64,000 bases of DNA from Sphingobium lignivorans. GTDB taxonomy: Bacteria > Pseudomonadota > Alphaproteobacteria > Sphingomonadales > Sphingomonadaceae. The stretch spans positions 1,550,001-1,614,000 of the forward strand of contig NZ_JACHKA010000001.1 in NCBI RefSeq assembly GCF_014203955.1, read 5' to 3'. The position numbers and the translations under genes are program-made. Below are positions 35,792-44,944 of this stretch, in pieces. Positions within the stretch are counted from its first letter, which is position 1, and each line of letters starts with the position of its first letter. The notes beneath the pieces were generated by a model. That model was given only the letters and a program-made list of their open reading frames with translations. It ran no database searches and was not told the DNA's origin.

Positions 35792-36676
35792 TCAGATCAC
35801 CGGCTGGGCGGTCCTTTCGCAAGGCGCGAGGGCGCCGCGGAATGCGGCATAGTCCCGCGAGGCGGCCTGCGTTTCCGTGCGATCCAGTCCGCGCAGGGGG
35901 CGGGCGGGCAATTGCTCGGGCAATCCGCAGGCGAGACGATACCAGAGCATCGTATCGGGCTCCGGCAGCGATGCCGCCTCATCCACGACCTCCCCAAGAG
36001 AGGCGCTGAAATGCGGTTTCTCGTCGGGCCGGCGAATGACCGAGAGGGAAATGGGGCTGCCATTGGCCGTCTCGAGGAAAATCTGGGTCTCCCCTTCGCC
36101 GAGGATCGTGCCGGTGACGTGGAAGGCGGAGCTGATTCCGGTGATCGCGGGTGGCGCATCCGGGGCCATGGCCTCGGCGATCACCTTGCGCACCAGCGCT
36201 TCGTTGGCGGCGGACCACTCCGTCACGGCCGTGCTCGACGTCAGCTGGAACTGGTCGATGCGGGAGCCGACCTTGCCGAAGATGAGCAGCGTGCGGCCCT
36301 TCAGGCCGGGCTTCTTCGCTTTCGAAGTGGGACCGTCGATCAGGAAGGAAACCTTGCGGGCAATGACGCTTTCCCCCCGAATCAGCCCCATGGTGTCGGC
36401 CTCAACGTAAAAACGGGTGCGCCCCGCGCCGAGATCGGGCGCGCGTTCCGGGGGCAATGCGATCACCGATTTCACCTGAACGCGGGCAATGGCGGGGGAG
36501 GCGAGGACAAGATCGGCAACGCGCGCAAAGCTCATCGATGGCGCGGCGGGCGCAGTCATTTCCTCTGCCGCTTGACCGGGGCTCGGCAAGGCCAGGCCAG
36601 CGCAGAAAAGCGCCACGGGCAGGGCACTGCCAAAGCGGCTTCGGCGACCCGCGTTCCTGTCAATCCTGTTCGGCAT
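35792..36676 (-). CDS. exported hypothetical protein
   Basis: The 294-aa protein has a clear signal peptide (SALPVALFCAGLALPSPGQAAEE). The ATG at 36676 is chosen since GGAG lies 9 bases upstream; the open frame runs 15 codons further back. The mature part is globular with beta-rich sequence (VQVKSVIALPPERAPDLGAG, FYVEADTMGLIRGE, VSFLIDGP) and two Cys near the C-terminus. I do not recognise a domain. Related proteins are probably limited to sphingomonads. It is divergent from the tonB operon. Confidence 0.65.
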   Translation of the reverse strand: MPNRIDRNAGRRSRFGSALPVALFCAGLALPSPGQAAEEMTAPAAPSMSFARVADLVLASPAIARVQVKSVIALPPERAPDLGAGRTRFYVEADTMGLIRGESVIARKVSFLIDGPTSKAKKPGLKGRTLLIFGKVGSRIDQFQLTSSTAVTEWSAANEALVRKVIAEAMAPDAPPAITGISSAFHVTGTILGEGETQIFLETANGSPISLSVIRRPDEKPHFSASLGEVVDEAASLPEPDTMLWYRLACGLPEQLPARPLRGLDRTETQAASRDYAAFRGALAPCERTAQPVI

Positions 36677-36904
36677 AAGATGATTCTCCGGAGGCGTGTC
36701 CAAGCATGGGATGATAGGCAATCAGAGCCATTGGTGCACTGTCAACAAAGCGTTTGCCTCCCGCGATTTGCCGCGATAGGACAAAGCCGGAAACGGAGAC
36801 CGGGCGACCAGAATCGCGCGGACGGCGTAGTGTTGTTAACGGTGCGCTGATTCGCCATTCTGGATCAAGAGTGCCGCTTTAGAGCTAAGGAGTTTCGTTG
36901 CTGA

Positions 36905-37561
36905 ATGGCCTATGCTGACCACTCACAATCGTCCAGTCGGACGATATCCATCGTAGTCGTTGCGATCATTCACGTGATCCTCGGCTATGCATTTGTGACG
37001 GGTCTTGGCATCCAATATGTCAAGAAAGCTGCAGAACAGCTGAACGTCATCGATGTGGCTGAGGAGCCGCCGCCACCCGAGGAGGAGCCGCCGCCACCGC
37101 CGCCTCCGCCGCCGGACATGCCGCCGCCGCCTCCGCCGCCACCTTCGGCGCCGCCGCCAGTGATCTCGCTGCCTTCCCAGGCGCCGATTCTTGCGCCGCC
37201 TCCGCCGCCGGTTCCGCCGCCACCTGCTCCGCCCGCGCCGCCGGCTCCGCCGCCGCCGCCCGTGGTCAGCAAGGCTGCAGGCGCCCGTGGCAATCCCGCC
37301 AGCTGGATCACGAACGACGACTATCCTTCGCGCGCTCTGCGTGACGAGGCTCAGGGTACCGTCGCCATCGAATGGGATATCAACGAGCAGGGACGCGTCG
37401 AAAATTGCCGCGTGACCTCGTCAAGCGGTAACCGCGATCTCGACGAGGCTGCCTGCAGTCTGATCGTGCGTCGCGGCCGTTATTCGCCGGCACTCGATCA
37501 GGCGGGTAACCCGATCCGGACGAAGGATCGCCGTCGCGTGGTCTGGCGTCTGCCTGATTGA
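36905..37561 (+). CDS. tonB: energy transducer TonB
   Basis: The 218-aa protein has one N-terminal membrane anchor (ISIVVVAIIHVILGYAFVTG), a long proline-rich periplasmic spacer (about residues 55-120, mostly PPPP blocks broken by E, S and A), and a TonB_C domain with the family pattern YPSRALRDEAQGTVAIEWDI and the C-terminal GRYSPALD. It passes proton-motive force from ExbB/ExbD to outer-membrane receptors such as the one in this window. It heads a tonB-exbB-exbD-exbD operon. Confidence 0.95.
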   Translation: MAYADHSQSSSRTISIVVVAIIHVILGYAFVTGLGIQYVKKAAEQLNVIDVAEEPPPPEEEPPPPPPPPPDMPPPPPPPPSAPPPVISLPSQAPILAPPPPPVPPPPAPPAPPAPPPPPVVSKAAGARGNPASWITNDDYPSRALRDEAQGTVAIEWDINEQGRVENCRVTSSSGNRDLDEAACSLIVRRGRYSPALDQAGNPIRTKDRRRVVWRLPD

Positions 37562-37639
37562 TCCTGAATTTTCCGGCCGTCCCGGACTGGGGCGAAGGAC
37601 GGCCACTTCACTGACTGGTTCTGAAGAGGAAACAAACGA

Positions 37640-38398
37640 ATGTTCATCCAACTCTCCGCCGCGGCCGCGCCGGCTGCTTCCGCCAACCCTTACGGCCTCA
37701 TGGAGGCCCTCGAGCAGGGTGGTGTCATCGCATGGACGGTCTTCCTGATCCTGTGCGGCATGTCGGTCTTCTCGTTCTTCATCCTGTTCTCGAAGCTGAT
37801 CGAGCAGCAGAAGGTGATCAACCAGGCCAAGAAGATCCGCACGGTCTTCTGGCGCGCGCCTTCGCTGAAGGAAGGCTCCGCCAAGCTTGAGAAGAACAGC
37901 GCCTACAAGCAGCTCGTCGATGACGGCATCCTGGCGCAGGAGCAGCATGGCAAGCTGACCGATCCGGTCGAGGCACATGACTGGATGCACGCATCGCTCG
38001 CCCGCTCAGAAGCGGCGATCAACTCTAAGCTCGGCGGCGGTCTGGCATTCCTCGCCACCGTCGGCGCCACCGCGCCGTTCATCGGTCTGTTCGGTACGGT
38101 TATCGGCATCTACCGCGCGCTCATCAAGATCGGCGCGTCGGGTCAGGCATCGATCGACGCCGTCGCCGGTCCGGTCGGTGAGGCGCTCATCATGACCGCG
38201 CTGGGTCTGGCTGTGGCCGTTCCGGCCGTGCTTGCCTACAACTGGCTGCAGCGCCGCAACAAGTCGATTGCCGAGGATCTGAGCGGCTTCAACAACGACC
38301 TGCTCGGCTATATGGTTTCGGGCGGCGCCGTCCGTCCGGCGGCTCTCGCCGCGCCGGCCGCCGCTCCGGTCGCCAAGCCGGCTGCTGCCAAGGCCTGA
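37640..38398 (+). CDS. exbB: MotA/TolQ/ExbB proton channel family protein
   Basis: The 252-aa protein has three membrane helices and the family motif GGGLAFLATVGATAPFIGLF, with the third-helix GPVGEALIMTALGLAVAVPAVLAYN. It forms the proton channel with ExbD and drives TonB. GAGGAAACAAACGA precedes the ATG. The N- and C-terminal Ala-rich tails are typical for sphingomonad ExbB. It follows tonB after 78 bp. Confidence 0.95.
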   Translation: MFIQLSAAAAPAASANPYGLMEALEQGGVIAWTVFLILCGMSVFSFFILFSKLIEQQKVINQAKKIRTVFWRAPSLKEGSAKLEKNSAYKQLVDDGILAQEQHGKLTDPVEAHDWMHASLARSEAAINSKLGGGLAFLATVGATAPFIGLFGTVIGIYRALIKIGASGQASIDAVAGPVGEALIMTALGLAVAVPAVLAYNWLQRRNKSIAEDLSGFNNDLLGYMVSGGAVRPAALAAPAAAPVAKPAAAKA

Positions 38399-38489
38399 TC
38401 GCTTCAGAACGGCACGGCCGGCTGAAACCGACCGTGCCGCCTGACATCGAGACGCTTATGGCTACGGCCCAGAAGTAGGATTATGATCG

Positions 38490-38975
38490 ATGGCAATGAG
38501 TGCTGGGGGTGGCGGTGACGACGCCCCAATGTCGGACATCAATACGACGCCCCTTGTGGACGTCATGCTGGTGCTCCTCATCATCTTTCTGATCGCGGTT
38601 CCGGTCGTGATCCAGACAGTTGAGGTTAATCTCCCGAAGATCGCCTTCGAACCCACCACGACCAAGCCGGAAAACGTGTCGCTGACCGTCCGGGCCGTGG
38701 ATGGCAATTGCGAAGTCTACTGGAACATGACGAAGGTCAACGCGGGCGACCTGCTCAACCGCGCAGTGGACAAGCTCAAGAAGGACATCGAGAACGCCGG
38801 TGGCGTTGAGAACATGAGCCCCGAGGATCTCCCCGAGGCGCATATTCGTGCGGACGTCGATACGCCTTATCGTTGCATTGGCGGAACGATCTTCACCATG
38901 CAGCGTGCTGGCTATCCCAGGGTCGGGTTCATTTCCGAGCCTGAGCCGGGTTCGATTACCGTCCGTCGCCTCTGA
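38490..38975 (+). CDS. exbD: biopolymer transporter ExbD (first copy)
   Basis: The 161-aa protein has a single N-terminal membrane helix with the proton-carrying Asp in TTPLVDVMLVLLIIFLIAVP, and a periplasmic domain longer than in the second copy. DDAPMSDINTTP precedes the helix, as expected. The two adjacent ExbD genes suggest a hetero-oligomeric ExbD, seen in some Gram-negative systems, or different motors for different receptors. Confidence 0.95.
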   Translation: MAMSAGGGGDDAPMSDINTTPLVDVMLVLLIIFLIAVPVVIQTVEVNLPKIAFEPTTTKPENVSLTVRAVDGNCEVYWNMTKVNAGDLLNRAVDKLKKDIENAGGVENMSPEDLPEAHIRADVDTPYRCIGGTIFTMQRAGYPRVGFISEPEPGSITVRRL

Positions 38976-39000
38976 CGCCCAGATTTAGGAGACCAGTCCC

Positions 39001-39426
39001 ATGGCAATGAGCGGTGGCCGCGACGACGGCGAACCGATGATGGAAATGAACACGACGCCGTTGATCGACGTCATGCTCGTTCTCCTCATCATGTTCATCA
39101 TCACCATCCCCATCCAGACCCACGCGGTGAAGATCGACCTGCCGCAGAACGCCGACGCGCCGCAGAATGCGATCGATCCGGTCAAGAACCGTCTGACGAT
39201 CGACCCTGCCGGCGTGATCTACTGGAATGGCAGCCCGATCGACCGGGTCCTGCTGCGCCAGTATCTGGAGCAGACTGCGGCGATGGCGCCGGAGCCGGAA
39301 CTTCAGTTCGAGCCCGACCAGTCGGCCCGCTATGTGGTTGTCGACGAGGTGCTCGCCGCCATCAAGCGCGCGAAGGTTACGAAGCTGGGTTTCGTCGGGA
39401 ACGAGCGCTACGGCGGCGTGTTCTGA
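39001..39426 (+). CDS. exbD: biopolymer transporter ExbD (second copy)
   Basis: The 141-aa protein shares the same N-terminal pattern (EPMMEMNTTPLIDVMLVLLIMFIITIP) with the key Asp in the membrane helix, then a periplasmic domain ending AIKRAKVTKLGFVGN. AGGAGACCAGTCCC precedes the ATG. It ends the tonB operon and is followed by a good intrinsic terminator. Confidence 0.95.
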   Translation: MAMSGGRDDGEPMMEMNTTPLIDVMLVLLIMFIITIPIQTHAVKIDLPQNADAPQNAIDPVKNRLTIDPAGVIYWNGSPIDRVLLRQYLEQTAAMAPEPELQFEPDQSARYVVVDEVLAAIKRAKVTKLGFVGNERYGGVF

Positions 39427-39478
39427 TCAAAGCGGAGCGGAGCCCCAGGCTTTCCGTTTCAGCAACCAGTCAGGGAGA

Positions 39479-39504
39479 GGGGGCTTTGGCCCCCTTTCTT
39501 TTTT
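39479..39504 (+). terminator. intrinsic terminator of the tonB-exbBD operon
   Basis: GGGGGC and GCCCCC form a 6-bp stem with a TTTG loop, followed by TTTCTTTTTT. It lies 53 bp after the second exbD stop in the same direction. Confidence 0.85.
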
Positions 39505-39888
39505 GGTGACGGCCGAGCGCCGGCCAGGATCCGATGCCGGCAGGAAGCGATAAAGCTCCGGGCTGGGCTCGACTTCCACATACCGGATGGTGCCTTCACC
39601 GCGATGGCAGGGTTGCGGCATTCTGCCCCCAGGGGGCGCTGCTTTGCCGGCTTGCTTCGCCCGGTGGCGTTCGGTCGGAGGAATGCGCCGCGCCTCGACC
39701 GGACAGGACCGCGCAAAACCGGATAGAATCGCGCAGCGTCCCTGCAAAGGCACCTGGACTGGAAATACCATTACCACCATGGCACTTGGCCTGCGCAGCG
39801 AAAGAGCTCAGGCTCGGGCGCAGGGACGTTAGGATATTGGTAATGTGCCGCGCCTTATCCTTTGCTTTCAAAGGCGAGCAAGAACGAT
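39505..39888. other. intergenic stretch without a supported gene
   Basis: About 380 bp between the tonB-operon terminator and the PilZ gene. Long open frames exist on both strands, as is common at high GC, but none shows a ribosome-binding site or recognisable protein. AT-rich DNA around 39830-39870 could hold the promoter of the PilZ gene. Confidence 0.4.
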
Positions 39889-40221
39889 ATGGGCGCGCTT
39901 CAGGAACCTTCTGACCAACATTATGTCTCACGCCTGCAGGACCGCCAGACGGTGCTCATTGGCGTGCGTGTGCGCCGCAAGGGCGAAAGCTGGTTCAAGA
40001 GCCGGATCACGGACATGTCGCTGGGGGGCTTTCGCCTGCTGAGCTTCGTGAAGCTGCGTGTCGGCATGGAGGTTTGGGTGATGTTCCCCGGCTTCGAGGG
40101 GCGCAAGGCGCTGGTCGCCTGGACGGCCAATCATGAAGCCGGCTGCGAGTTTGAGAACCCGCTTCATCCCGCGATCTTCGATCATATCGTGCGCATGTCG
40201 GATCCCGGCGCCCGGGGCTGA
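39889..40221 (+). CDS. PilZ-domain protein
   Basis: The 110-aa protein resembles a single PilZ domain: RLQDRQTVLIGVRVRRKG in the place of the RxxxR c-di-GMP motif, then ITDMSLGGFRL matching the (D/N)xSxxG motif, and CEFENPLHPAIFDHIV at the end. The first motif has only a partial RxxxR (R..DR), so c-di-GMP binding is uncertain. The ATG at 39889 is preferred to an upstream TTG. Such proteins tune motility, adhesion or polysaccharide export in response to c-di-GMP. Confidence 0.7.
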   Translation: MGALQEPSDQHYVSRLQDRQTVLIGVRVRRKGESWFKSRITDMSLGGFRLLSFVKLRVGMEVWVMFPGFEGRKALVAWTANHEAGCEFENPLHPAIFDHIVRMSDPGARG

Positions 40222-40329
40222 CACCGGCGGACGCAGGGCTGGTCGATATCCCCCCGGACGACGTAAATGGCCTGTCCGACGATGCCCTGCGCATGTGCGG
40301 GTGCTTGTCCCGGCGGATCGCCCCTGCGC

Positions 40330-42108
40330 TCAGGCCGGTTCGGCGAATTGCAGCGCAGCGAGGCGCGCGTACAAGCCATTGCGCGCGCTGAGCTCGGCAT
40401 GATTGCCGATTTCCACGATCCGGCCCTGATCCATCACGACAATCCGGTCGGCGGCACGCACGGTCGCGAGACGATGGGCTATGACGATGGTCGTCCGACC
40501 GCGCATGAGCTGGCCAAGGGCATCCTGGACCAGCCGCTCCGATTCGGCATCCAGCGCGGAAGTCGCCTCGTCCAGCAGGAGGAGCGGCGCATCGCGCAGC
40601 AGCGCGCGGGCAATGGCGAGACGTTGGCGCTGGCCACCGGAGAGCCGTGCGCCGCCCTCGCCAAGCTCGGTGTCGAGGCCCTGGGGCAGACCAAGCAGGA
40701 AATCCTCGGCATTGGCCGCGCGTGCGGCGGCGAGAAGGTCATCATCGGTGGCGTCCCAGCGCCCGTAACGCAGATTGTCGCGCGCGCTGGCGGCAAACAT
40801 CACCGTCTCCTGCGGCACAAGTGCGATCATGGCGCGGATATCGGCCGGATCGGCTGTGCGCAGATCGACGCCGTTGAGCAGGATCTGCCCGCCGACGGGA
40901 TCATAGAAGCGCTCGACAAGCTGCAGGATCGTGGACTTGCCCGCGCCAGAGGGGCCGACGATGGCGATCGTCTCGCCCGGCCTCACATCCAGCGAGAAAT
41001 TCTCGAGCGCCAGGCTGTCGGGCCGTGTCGGGTAGCGGAAGGAGACATTCTCGAAGCGCAGATGGGCCTGCCGGGCATCCGGTATGGCGACCGGCGCGGC
41101 CGGTGGCCGGATGGAGGGCGTCGCGCTCGTCAGCTCGCTCAGCCGGGCTGCGGCGCCCGCGCCGCGCAGCAGATCGCCATAGACTTCCGTCAGGGCGCCG
41201 AAAGCGCCTGCCACCAGACCGCCGGTGATGACGAAGGCAGCGATGCTGCCGCCCGAGAGCCGTCCAGAGACCACATCAAGCGCGCCTTGCCACATGATCA
41301 TGGTGATCGAGCCAAAAATGACGAGGATGATCGTGGCGGTCATGAAGGCCCGGGCGACGATCCGCCGCCGCGCCGTGGCGAACCCCTCCTCGACGGCCTG
41401 GCCGAACCGGGCTTCCTCCCGGCGCTCCTGCACGAAGGCCTGCACGATCTTCATGGCGCCGAGCACTTCGGTCGTGATGCTGCCGACCGCGGCCAGACGG
41501 TCCTGACTCGCGCGCGACAGGTTGCGCAGGCGGCGGCCGATGAAGATCACCGGCCCCAGCACGAGCGGGATGCCGAACAGCAGCATGGCCGTGAGGCGTG
41601 GTGCGAGCGTGAAGAGATAGATGATCCCGCCCAAGCCGGTGAGCACGTTGCGCAGGGCCACCGAAACCGTCGAGCCGACGACCTGCTCGATGATCGCCGT
41701 GTCCGCCGTCATGCGCGACGCGATTTCGGATGGCCGGTTCTGCTCGAAGAAGGCTGGCTCCATCCTCAGCAGGTTGCGCTGTGCGGCGATCCGCATGTCC
41801 GCGACCACGCGCTCGCCGAGCCATGAGACGAAGTAGAAACGCAGCGCCGTGGCCAGCGCCAGCACCACCACGATGACCAGCAGATATTGGAACCAGCGGC
41901 CGATGTCGCTGCCGGTCCCGGCCGCGAACCCCCGGTCGATGACCAGCTTGAAGCCGCTCGGAATGGCCAGCGTCGCGGCCGATGCCATCATGAGGGAAAG
42001 GGCAGCGCCGACAAGGCGGCCCGGATAGTTCAATGCCATGCGCCAGATCAGCCGCAGGCTGCCCAGGCTGGCGCCACGAGGCGCGTCGTCGGATCGATTG
42101 GAAGCCAT
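40330..42108 (-). CDS. ABC transporter, fused permease/ATPase (MsbA-like half exporter)
   Basis: The 592-aa protein has a type-1 exporter membrane domain of six helices (residues ~20-320) and an ABC ATPase at the C-terminus: Walker A GPSGAGKST near 385, signature LSGGQRQRLAIARALL near 488, Walker B LLLLDEATSALDAES near 510 and the switch His in VIAHRLATVRAAD. It works as a homodimer. Relatives export lipid A, lipids, peptides or drugs; MsbA is possible but there is no direct evidence for lipid A. No linked partner genes. Confidence 0.9.
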   Translation of the reverse strand: MASNRSDDAPRGASLGSLRLIWRMALNYPGRLVGAALSLMMASAATLAIPSGFKLVIDRGFAAGTGSDIGRWFQYLLVIVVVLALATALRFYFVSWLGERVVADMRIAAQRNLLRMEPAFFEQNRPSEIASRMTADTAIIEQVVGSTVSVALRNVLTGLGGIIYLFTLAPRLTAMLLFGIPLVLGPVIFIGRRLRNLSRASQDRLAAVGSITTEVLGAMKIVQAFVQERREEARFGQAVEEGFATARRRIVARAFMTATIILVIFGSITMIMWQGALDVVSGRLSGGSIAAFVITGGLVAGAFGALTEVYGDLLRGAGAAARLSELTSATPSIRPPAAPVAIPDARQAHLRFENVSFRYPTRPDSLALENFSLDVRPGETIAIVGPSGAGKSTILQLVERFYDPVGGQILLNGVDLRTADPADIRAMIALVPQETVMFAASARDNLRYGRWDATDDDLLAAARAANAEDFLLGLPQGLDTELGEGGARLSGGQRQRLAIARALLRDAPLLLLDEATSALDAESERLVQDALGQLMRGRTTIVIAHRLATVRAADRIVVMDQGRIVEIGNHAELSARNGLYARLAALQFAEPA

Positions 42109-42544
42109 GGCGGCGCCCTAGACGATTTTGCTCGCCAGTGAAAATGCTCTGTGGGGCATTCGTCCGGCGTTTTTCCTGTGTCGGGCGGATTGGGCGATGT
42201 GGACCAATCCGGGCCTGACAGGGAGTCCGCTATCTGGTTGCGTTGATAGCCAACGCCATGGCTGAATAGGGGTGGGAAGCCATCCGGCGGTTTCCGGCGA
42301 AAATGGGACGGAGCCGTCGTTCAGGCGGACGATAGCGAATGACCGGTTTCCGATGAAGCGGCCGTTCGCGCGAGGACGAACTGTATTTCGGGGAAGGAGC
42401 AAGTCCGGACCGATTACATCTCAACACCTATGCATTCCAATTCCGGTGCGACCCGCGTTAGATCATTTCCTTGTCCAACCCAGCCGGCGCTTCAAATTTG
42501 GGGGCTGACCGGCGCTCGAAGGCACGATAGCCAGTGTTCGGGTT
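42109..42544. other. intergenic stretch between the divergent exporter and channel genes
   Basis: About 430 bp of non-coding DNA between divergently transcribed genes, so both promoters should lie here. No RNA gene or recognisable small protein was found. Confidence 0.4.
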
Positions 42545-43891
42545 TTGGCGAACGGCTGTGACTTGCGTCCATTGGAGATTGTGTTGGATCATAGCGAGTG
42601 GTGGCAGACCTACATGGATCGATGGTCGGCAATGCCGTTCCATGATCTGATAGCTGCGGCAGCGATCCTTGGCACCGCGCTGTTGCTGGGGTTAATCGCA
42701 GCCCGCCTTGCTTGCCGATATGTCCTCCCGGCCCTTGCTCCCAAGCATGCGTCAGGCATCGCATCTCGGCTGGCGCCGCTGACGCGAGCTGGGGTAACCG
42801 CGCTCGTCTTGACGGCTTTCCTCGGCATCGGTGGAATGGGACCGGCTGCCGATCTTCTCCTTGCCGCTGGCCTCGGGATCGCAGTTGCCGCGCTGGTGTA
42901 CGGAATTTGCAGGTTGTTGGGAGTAGGAAGCGGACCTGGCATCCTGATTGCCACTACAGCCCTGTTCATCGTGTTGGCGAGCCGACTGGGTGGTCTGGCT
43001 CCGCTCCTTGAGGGACTGGACGGCGCCAGCATCAGGATCGGCGCGCGGCGTATCTCGCTGCTCGACATCGTCAATACCGTGGGGTTGTCTCTCCTGCTGT
43101 TCGTGGCAGCACGCGCACTCCTGCGCTGGGCTCTGCGCTGGATCGGACAGGTCAGTCTTCTGGATGCCGCGCAACGCGTGCTGTTCCAGAAGCTCGCTCA
43201 GATCGCGGTTGTCACGGTCGCCATTTTCCTCGGCATTGACCTTCTCGGCATCGACCTGACGGCGCTGGCGGTGTTCTCGGGTGCGTTCGGTCTCGCTGTG
43301 GGCTTCGGGCTGCAAAAGACGCTGGGGAATCTCATCGCTGGCCTCATCCTGCTGCTTGATCGATCGATTAAACCAGGTGACGTCATCGCAGTCGGAGACA
43401 CTTTCGGGTGGGTCAACAAGATCGGGGTGCGGGCCGTCTCGGTCTTGACTCGTGATGGCAAGGAACACCTGATCCCGAACGAACTGCTGATGACCGAGCA
43501 GGTCGAGAACTGGTCGTTCTCAAGCCGGGACGTCAGGGTTCATGTCGGTTTTCGTGTCTCGTTTGACTGCGATCTACGGCTCGCGCAGCGGCTCGCGGTT
43601 GACGCTGCGTCCATCTCGCCACGCGTGCTTAAAGAGCCGGCGCCCGTATGCTGGATCAAGGCGTTCGGCGATAACGGAGTGGAATTCGATCTGCGGATCT
43701 GGATCGACAGTCCCGAGTCAGGGGTCGGTAACGTCACAAGCGACGTGTTCTTTCGCATCTGGGATCTGTTCAAGGAACATGGCGTCACCATGCCGGTGCC
43801 TCAACGCGATCTACGCTTTCGCACGCCGCTTGTGGAGCAGGTGACGACATCAGATCCGCAGCGGCCTGATGTCCCGGACCCGACCGGATAG
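42545..43891 (+). CDS. MscS-family mechanosensitive ion channel (first)
   Basis: The protein is up to 448 aa. It has five or six membrane helices and then the MscS pore-lining helix and beta domain: LTALAVFSGAFGLAVGFGLQ, KTLGNLIAGLILLLDRSIKPGDVIAV and the DGKEHLIPNELLMTEQVENWS loop. The start is uncertain: the frame opens with a TTG at 42545, but a TTG at 42584 with GGAG six bases upstream may be used. Channels of this type open under membrane tension and release solutes during osmotic downshock. It is a different subtype from the channel at 47.7 kb. Confidence 0.88.
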   Translation: MANGCDLRPLEIVLDHSEWWQTYMDRWSAMPFHDLIAAAAILGTALLLGLIAARLACRYVLPALAPKHASGIASRLAPLTRAGVTALVLTAFLGIGGMGPAADLLLAAGLGIAVAALVYGICRLLGVGSGPGILIATTALFIVLASRLGGLAPLLEGLDGASIRIGARRISLLDIVNTVGLSLLLFVAARALLRWALRWIGQVSLLDAAQRVLFQKLAQIAVVTVAIFLGIDLLGIDLTALAVFSGAFGLAVGFGLQKTLGNLIAGLILLLDRSIKPGDVIAVGDTFGWVNKIGVRAVSVLTRDGKEHLIPNELLMTEQVENWSFSSRDVRVHVGFRVSFDCDLRLAQRLAVDAASISPRVLKEPAPVCWIKAFGDNGVEFDLRIWIDSPESGVGNVTSDVFFRIWDLFKEHGVTMPVPQRDLRFRTPLVEQVTTSDPQRPDVPDPTG

Positions 43892-44944
43892 CGCGGCGAA
43901 GATCATGCAGCGCAGTGCACGCGGACGAGCATGCGGGCATCCTCCGATATCCTCTTCTTCTTGCGCAGACATCGGCGACGTCGTCCGGTCTGCATCAAGT
44001 TATGATCGAGTGGCAATAAGCGAATTTTGCCGTCCCGACGACTGCTTCGGTGGAGCTGACGCGCGTAGGCTATGGGTTGGACGCCTGAAGTTGGTCGAGT
44101 TCCGACAGGCTGCTCCTGGCGGAAAATCCCGGACAGCCGCCCTTTCGCAAGCCATCGAGTTCGTCCACGCCGCCCCAGGCCTTCTCCGCCTGCGGGGAAT
44201 GGCCCCCGAACGCGCCCGAGGGGCGGGGCATCGCGGGCGGATATTCGCTGCGTGCTTTCGCGGCATCACCCCAATCAGCCCCCCTTTTTCGGCTGTCCTA
44301 CACCCCCTCCGCCATGGCAGCCCTGCCGGACGCCTCTTCCATTGCAGGAGACAGGATGATGCATGGCTCTCGTCGCATTCTCATGGGAGGACTTTCATCG
44401 TCCGGTCCGGCGGCGCAGGCTTGCCGGGACGGGCTCGGCGTTCGCCGCATCGGCATGGCCGCAAAGGTCACGGAAGCGGAAGATGACACGGACGGGTCGT
44501 CATCTTCGTAAACTTCCAGACCGCCCCGCCCTGTTGGCCCGGCATGGGTGGACCGTCGTGCGGCGCGTTGTCCGTGCTCCCCCTCTCGTCCTCATCGGCA
44601 CCGGCCCGCCACGGCTCCGCGAATCGGCCCAGCCCTCGAACGGCGCCTTCGCAGGGGAGGGCCATCCCCCGATTTCCCGGTCGCGATCTTCCCGCGATCC
44701 GAGGCGGGTTTCGGCTCGAAATTTGTCAGTGCTCCCCCCTAGGCTATCGGTGCCGGGATGACCTCTGATGCGGGCGGGATTCCGGCGCTCTTCTTTTGCA
44801 TCTGCGTCGGTCTCGATTATATGCAAGACATGGGGATCGAGCCGACAAAAGGATTCTTAACGGCATATTCGTGGAAGCCGGTTTTACTGCATCGCAACAG
44901 CGGTTCCCTTGCCCTATATGGTTGGGCAAAAGGCTAGGACATAC
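43892..44944. other. long stretch without a supported gene
   Basis: About 1,050 bp between the mechanosensitive channel and the PHA depolymerase genes. The longest plus-strand frame (43869-44486, 205 codons) overlaps the channel gene, has no ribosome-binding site and reads as Arg/Ser/Ala-rich low-complexity sequence, typical of a chance frame at high GC. Smaller frames on the minus strand have the same look. No tRNA, hairpin cluster or repeat was recognised. The last ~100 bp probably contain the depolymerase promoter. Confidence 0.5.

Noticed and set aside
37060-37262. GC-rich repetitive stretch that looked like a tandem DNA repeat
   Set aside because: It encodes the polyproline spacer of TonB; the repetition follows from proline codons, with no exact DNA repeat unit.
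43869-44486. 205-codon plus-strand frame after the mechanosensitive channel
   Set aside because: It overlaps the channel gene, has no ribosome-binding site and is low-complexity Arg/Ser/Gly sequence.
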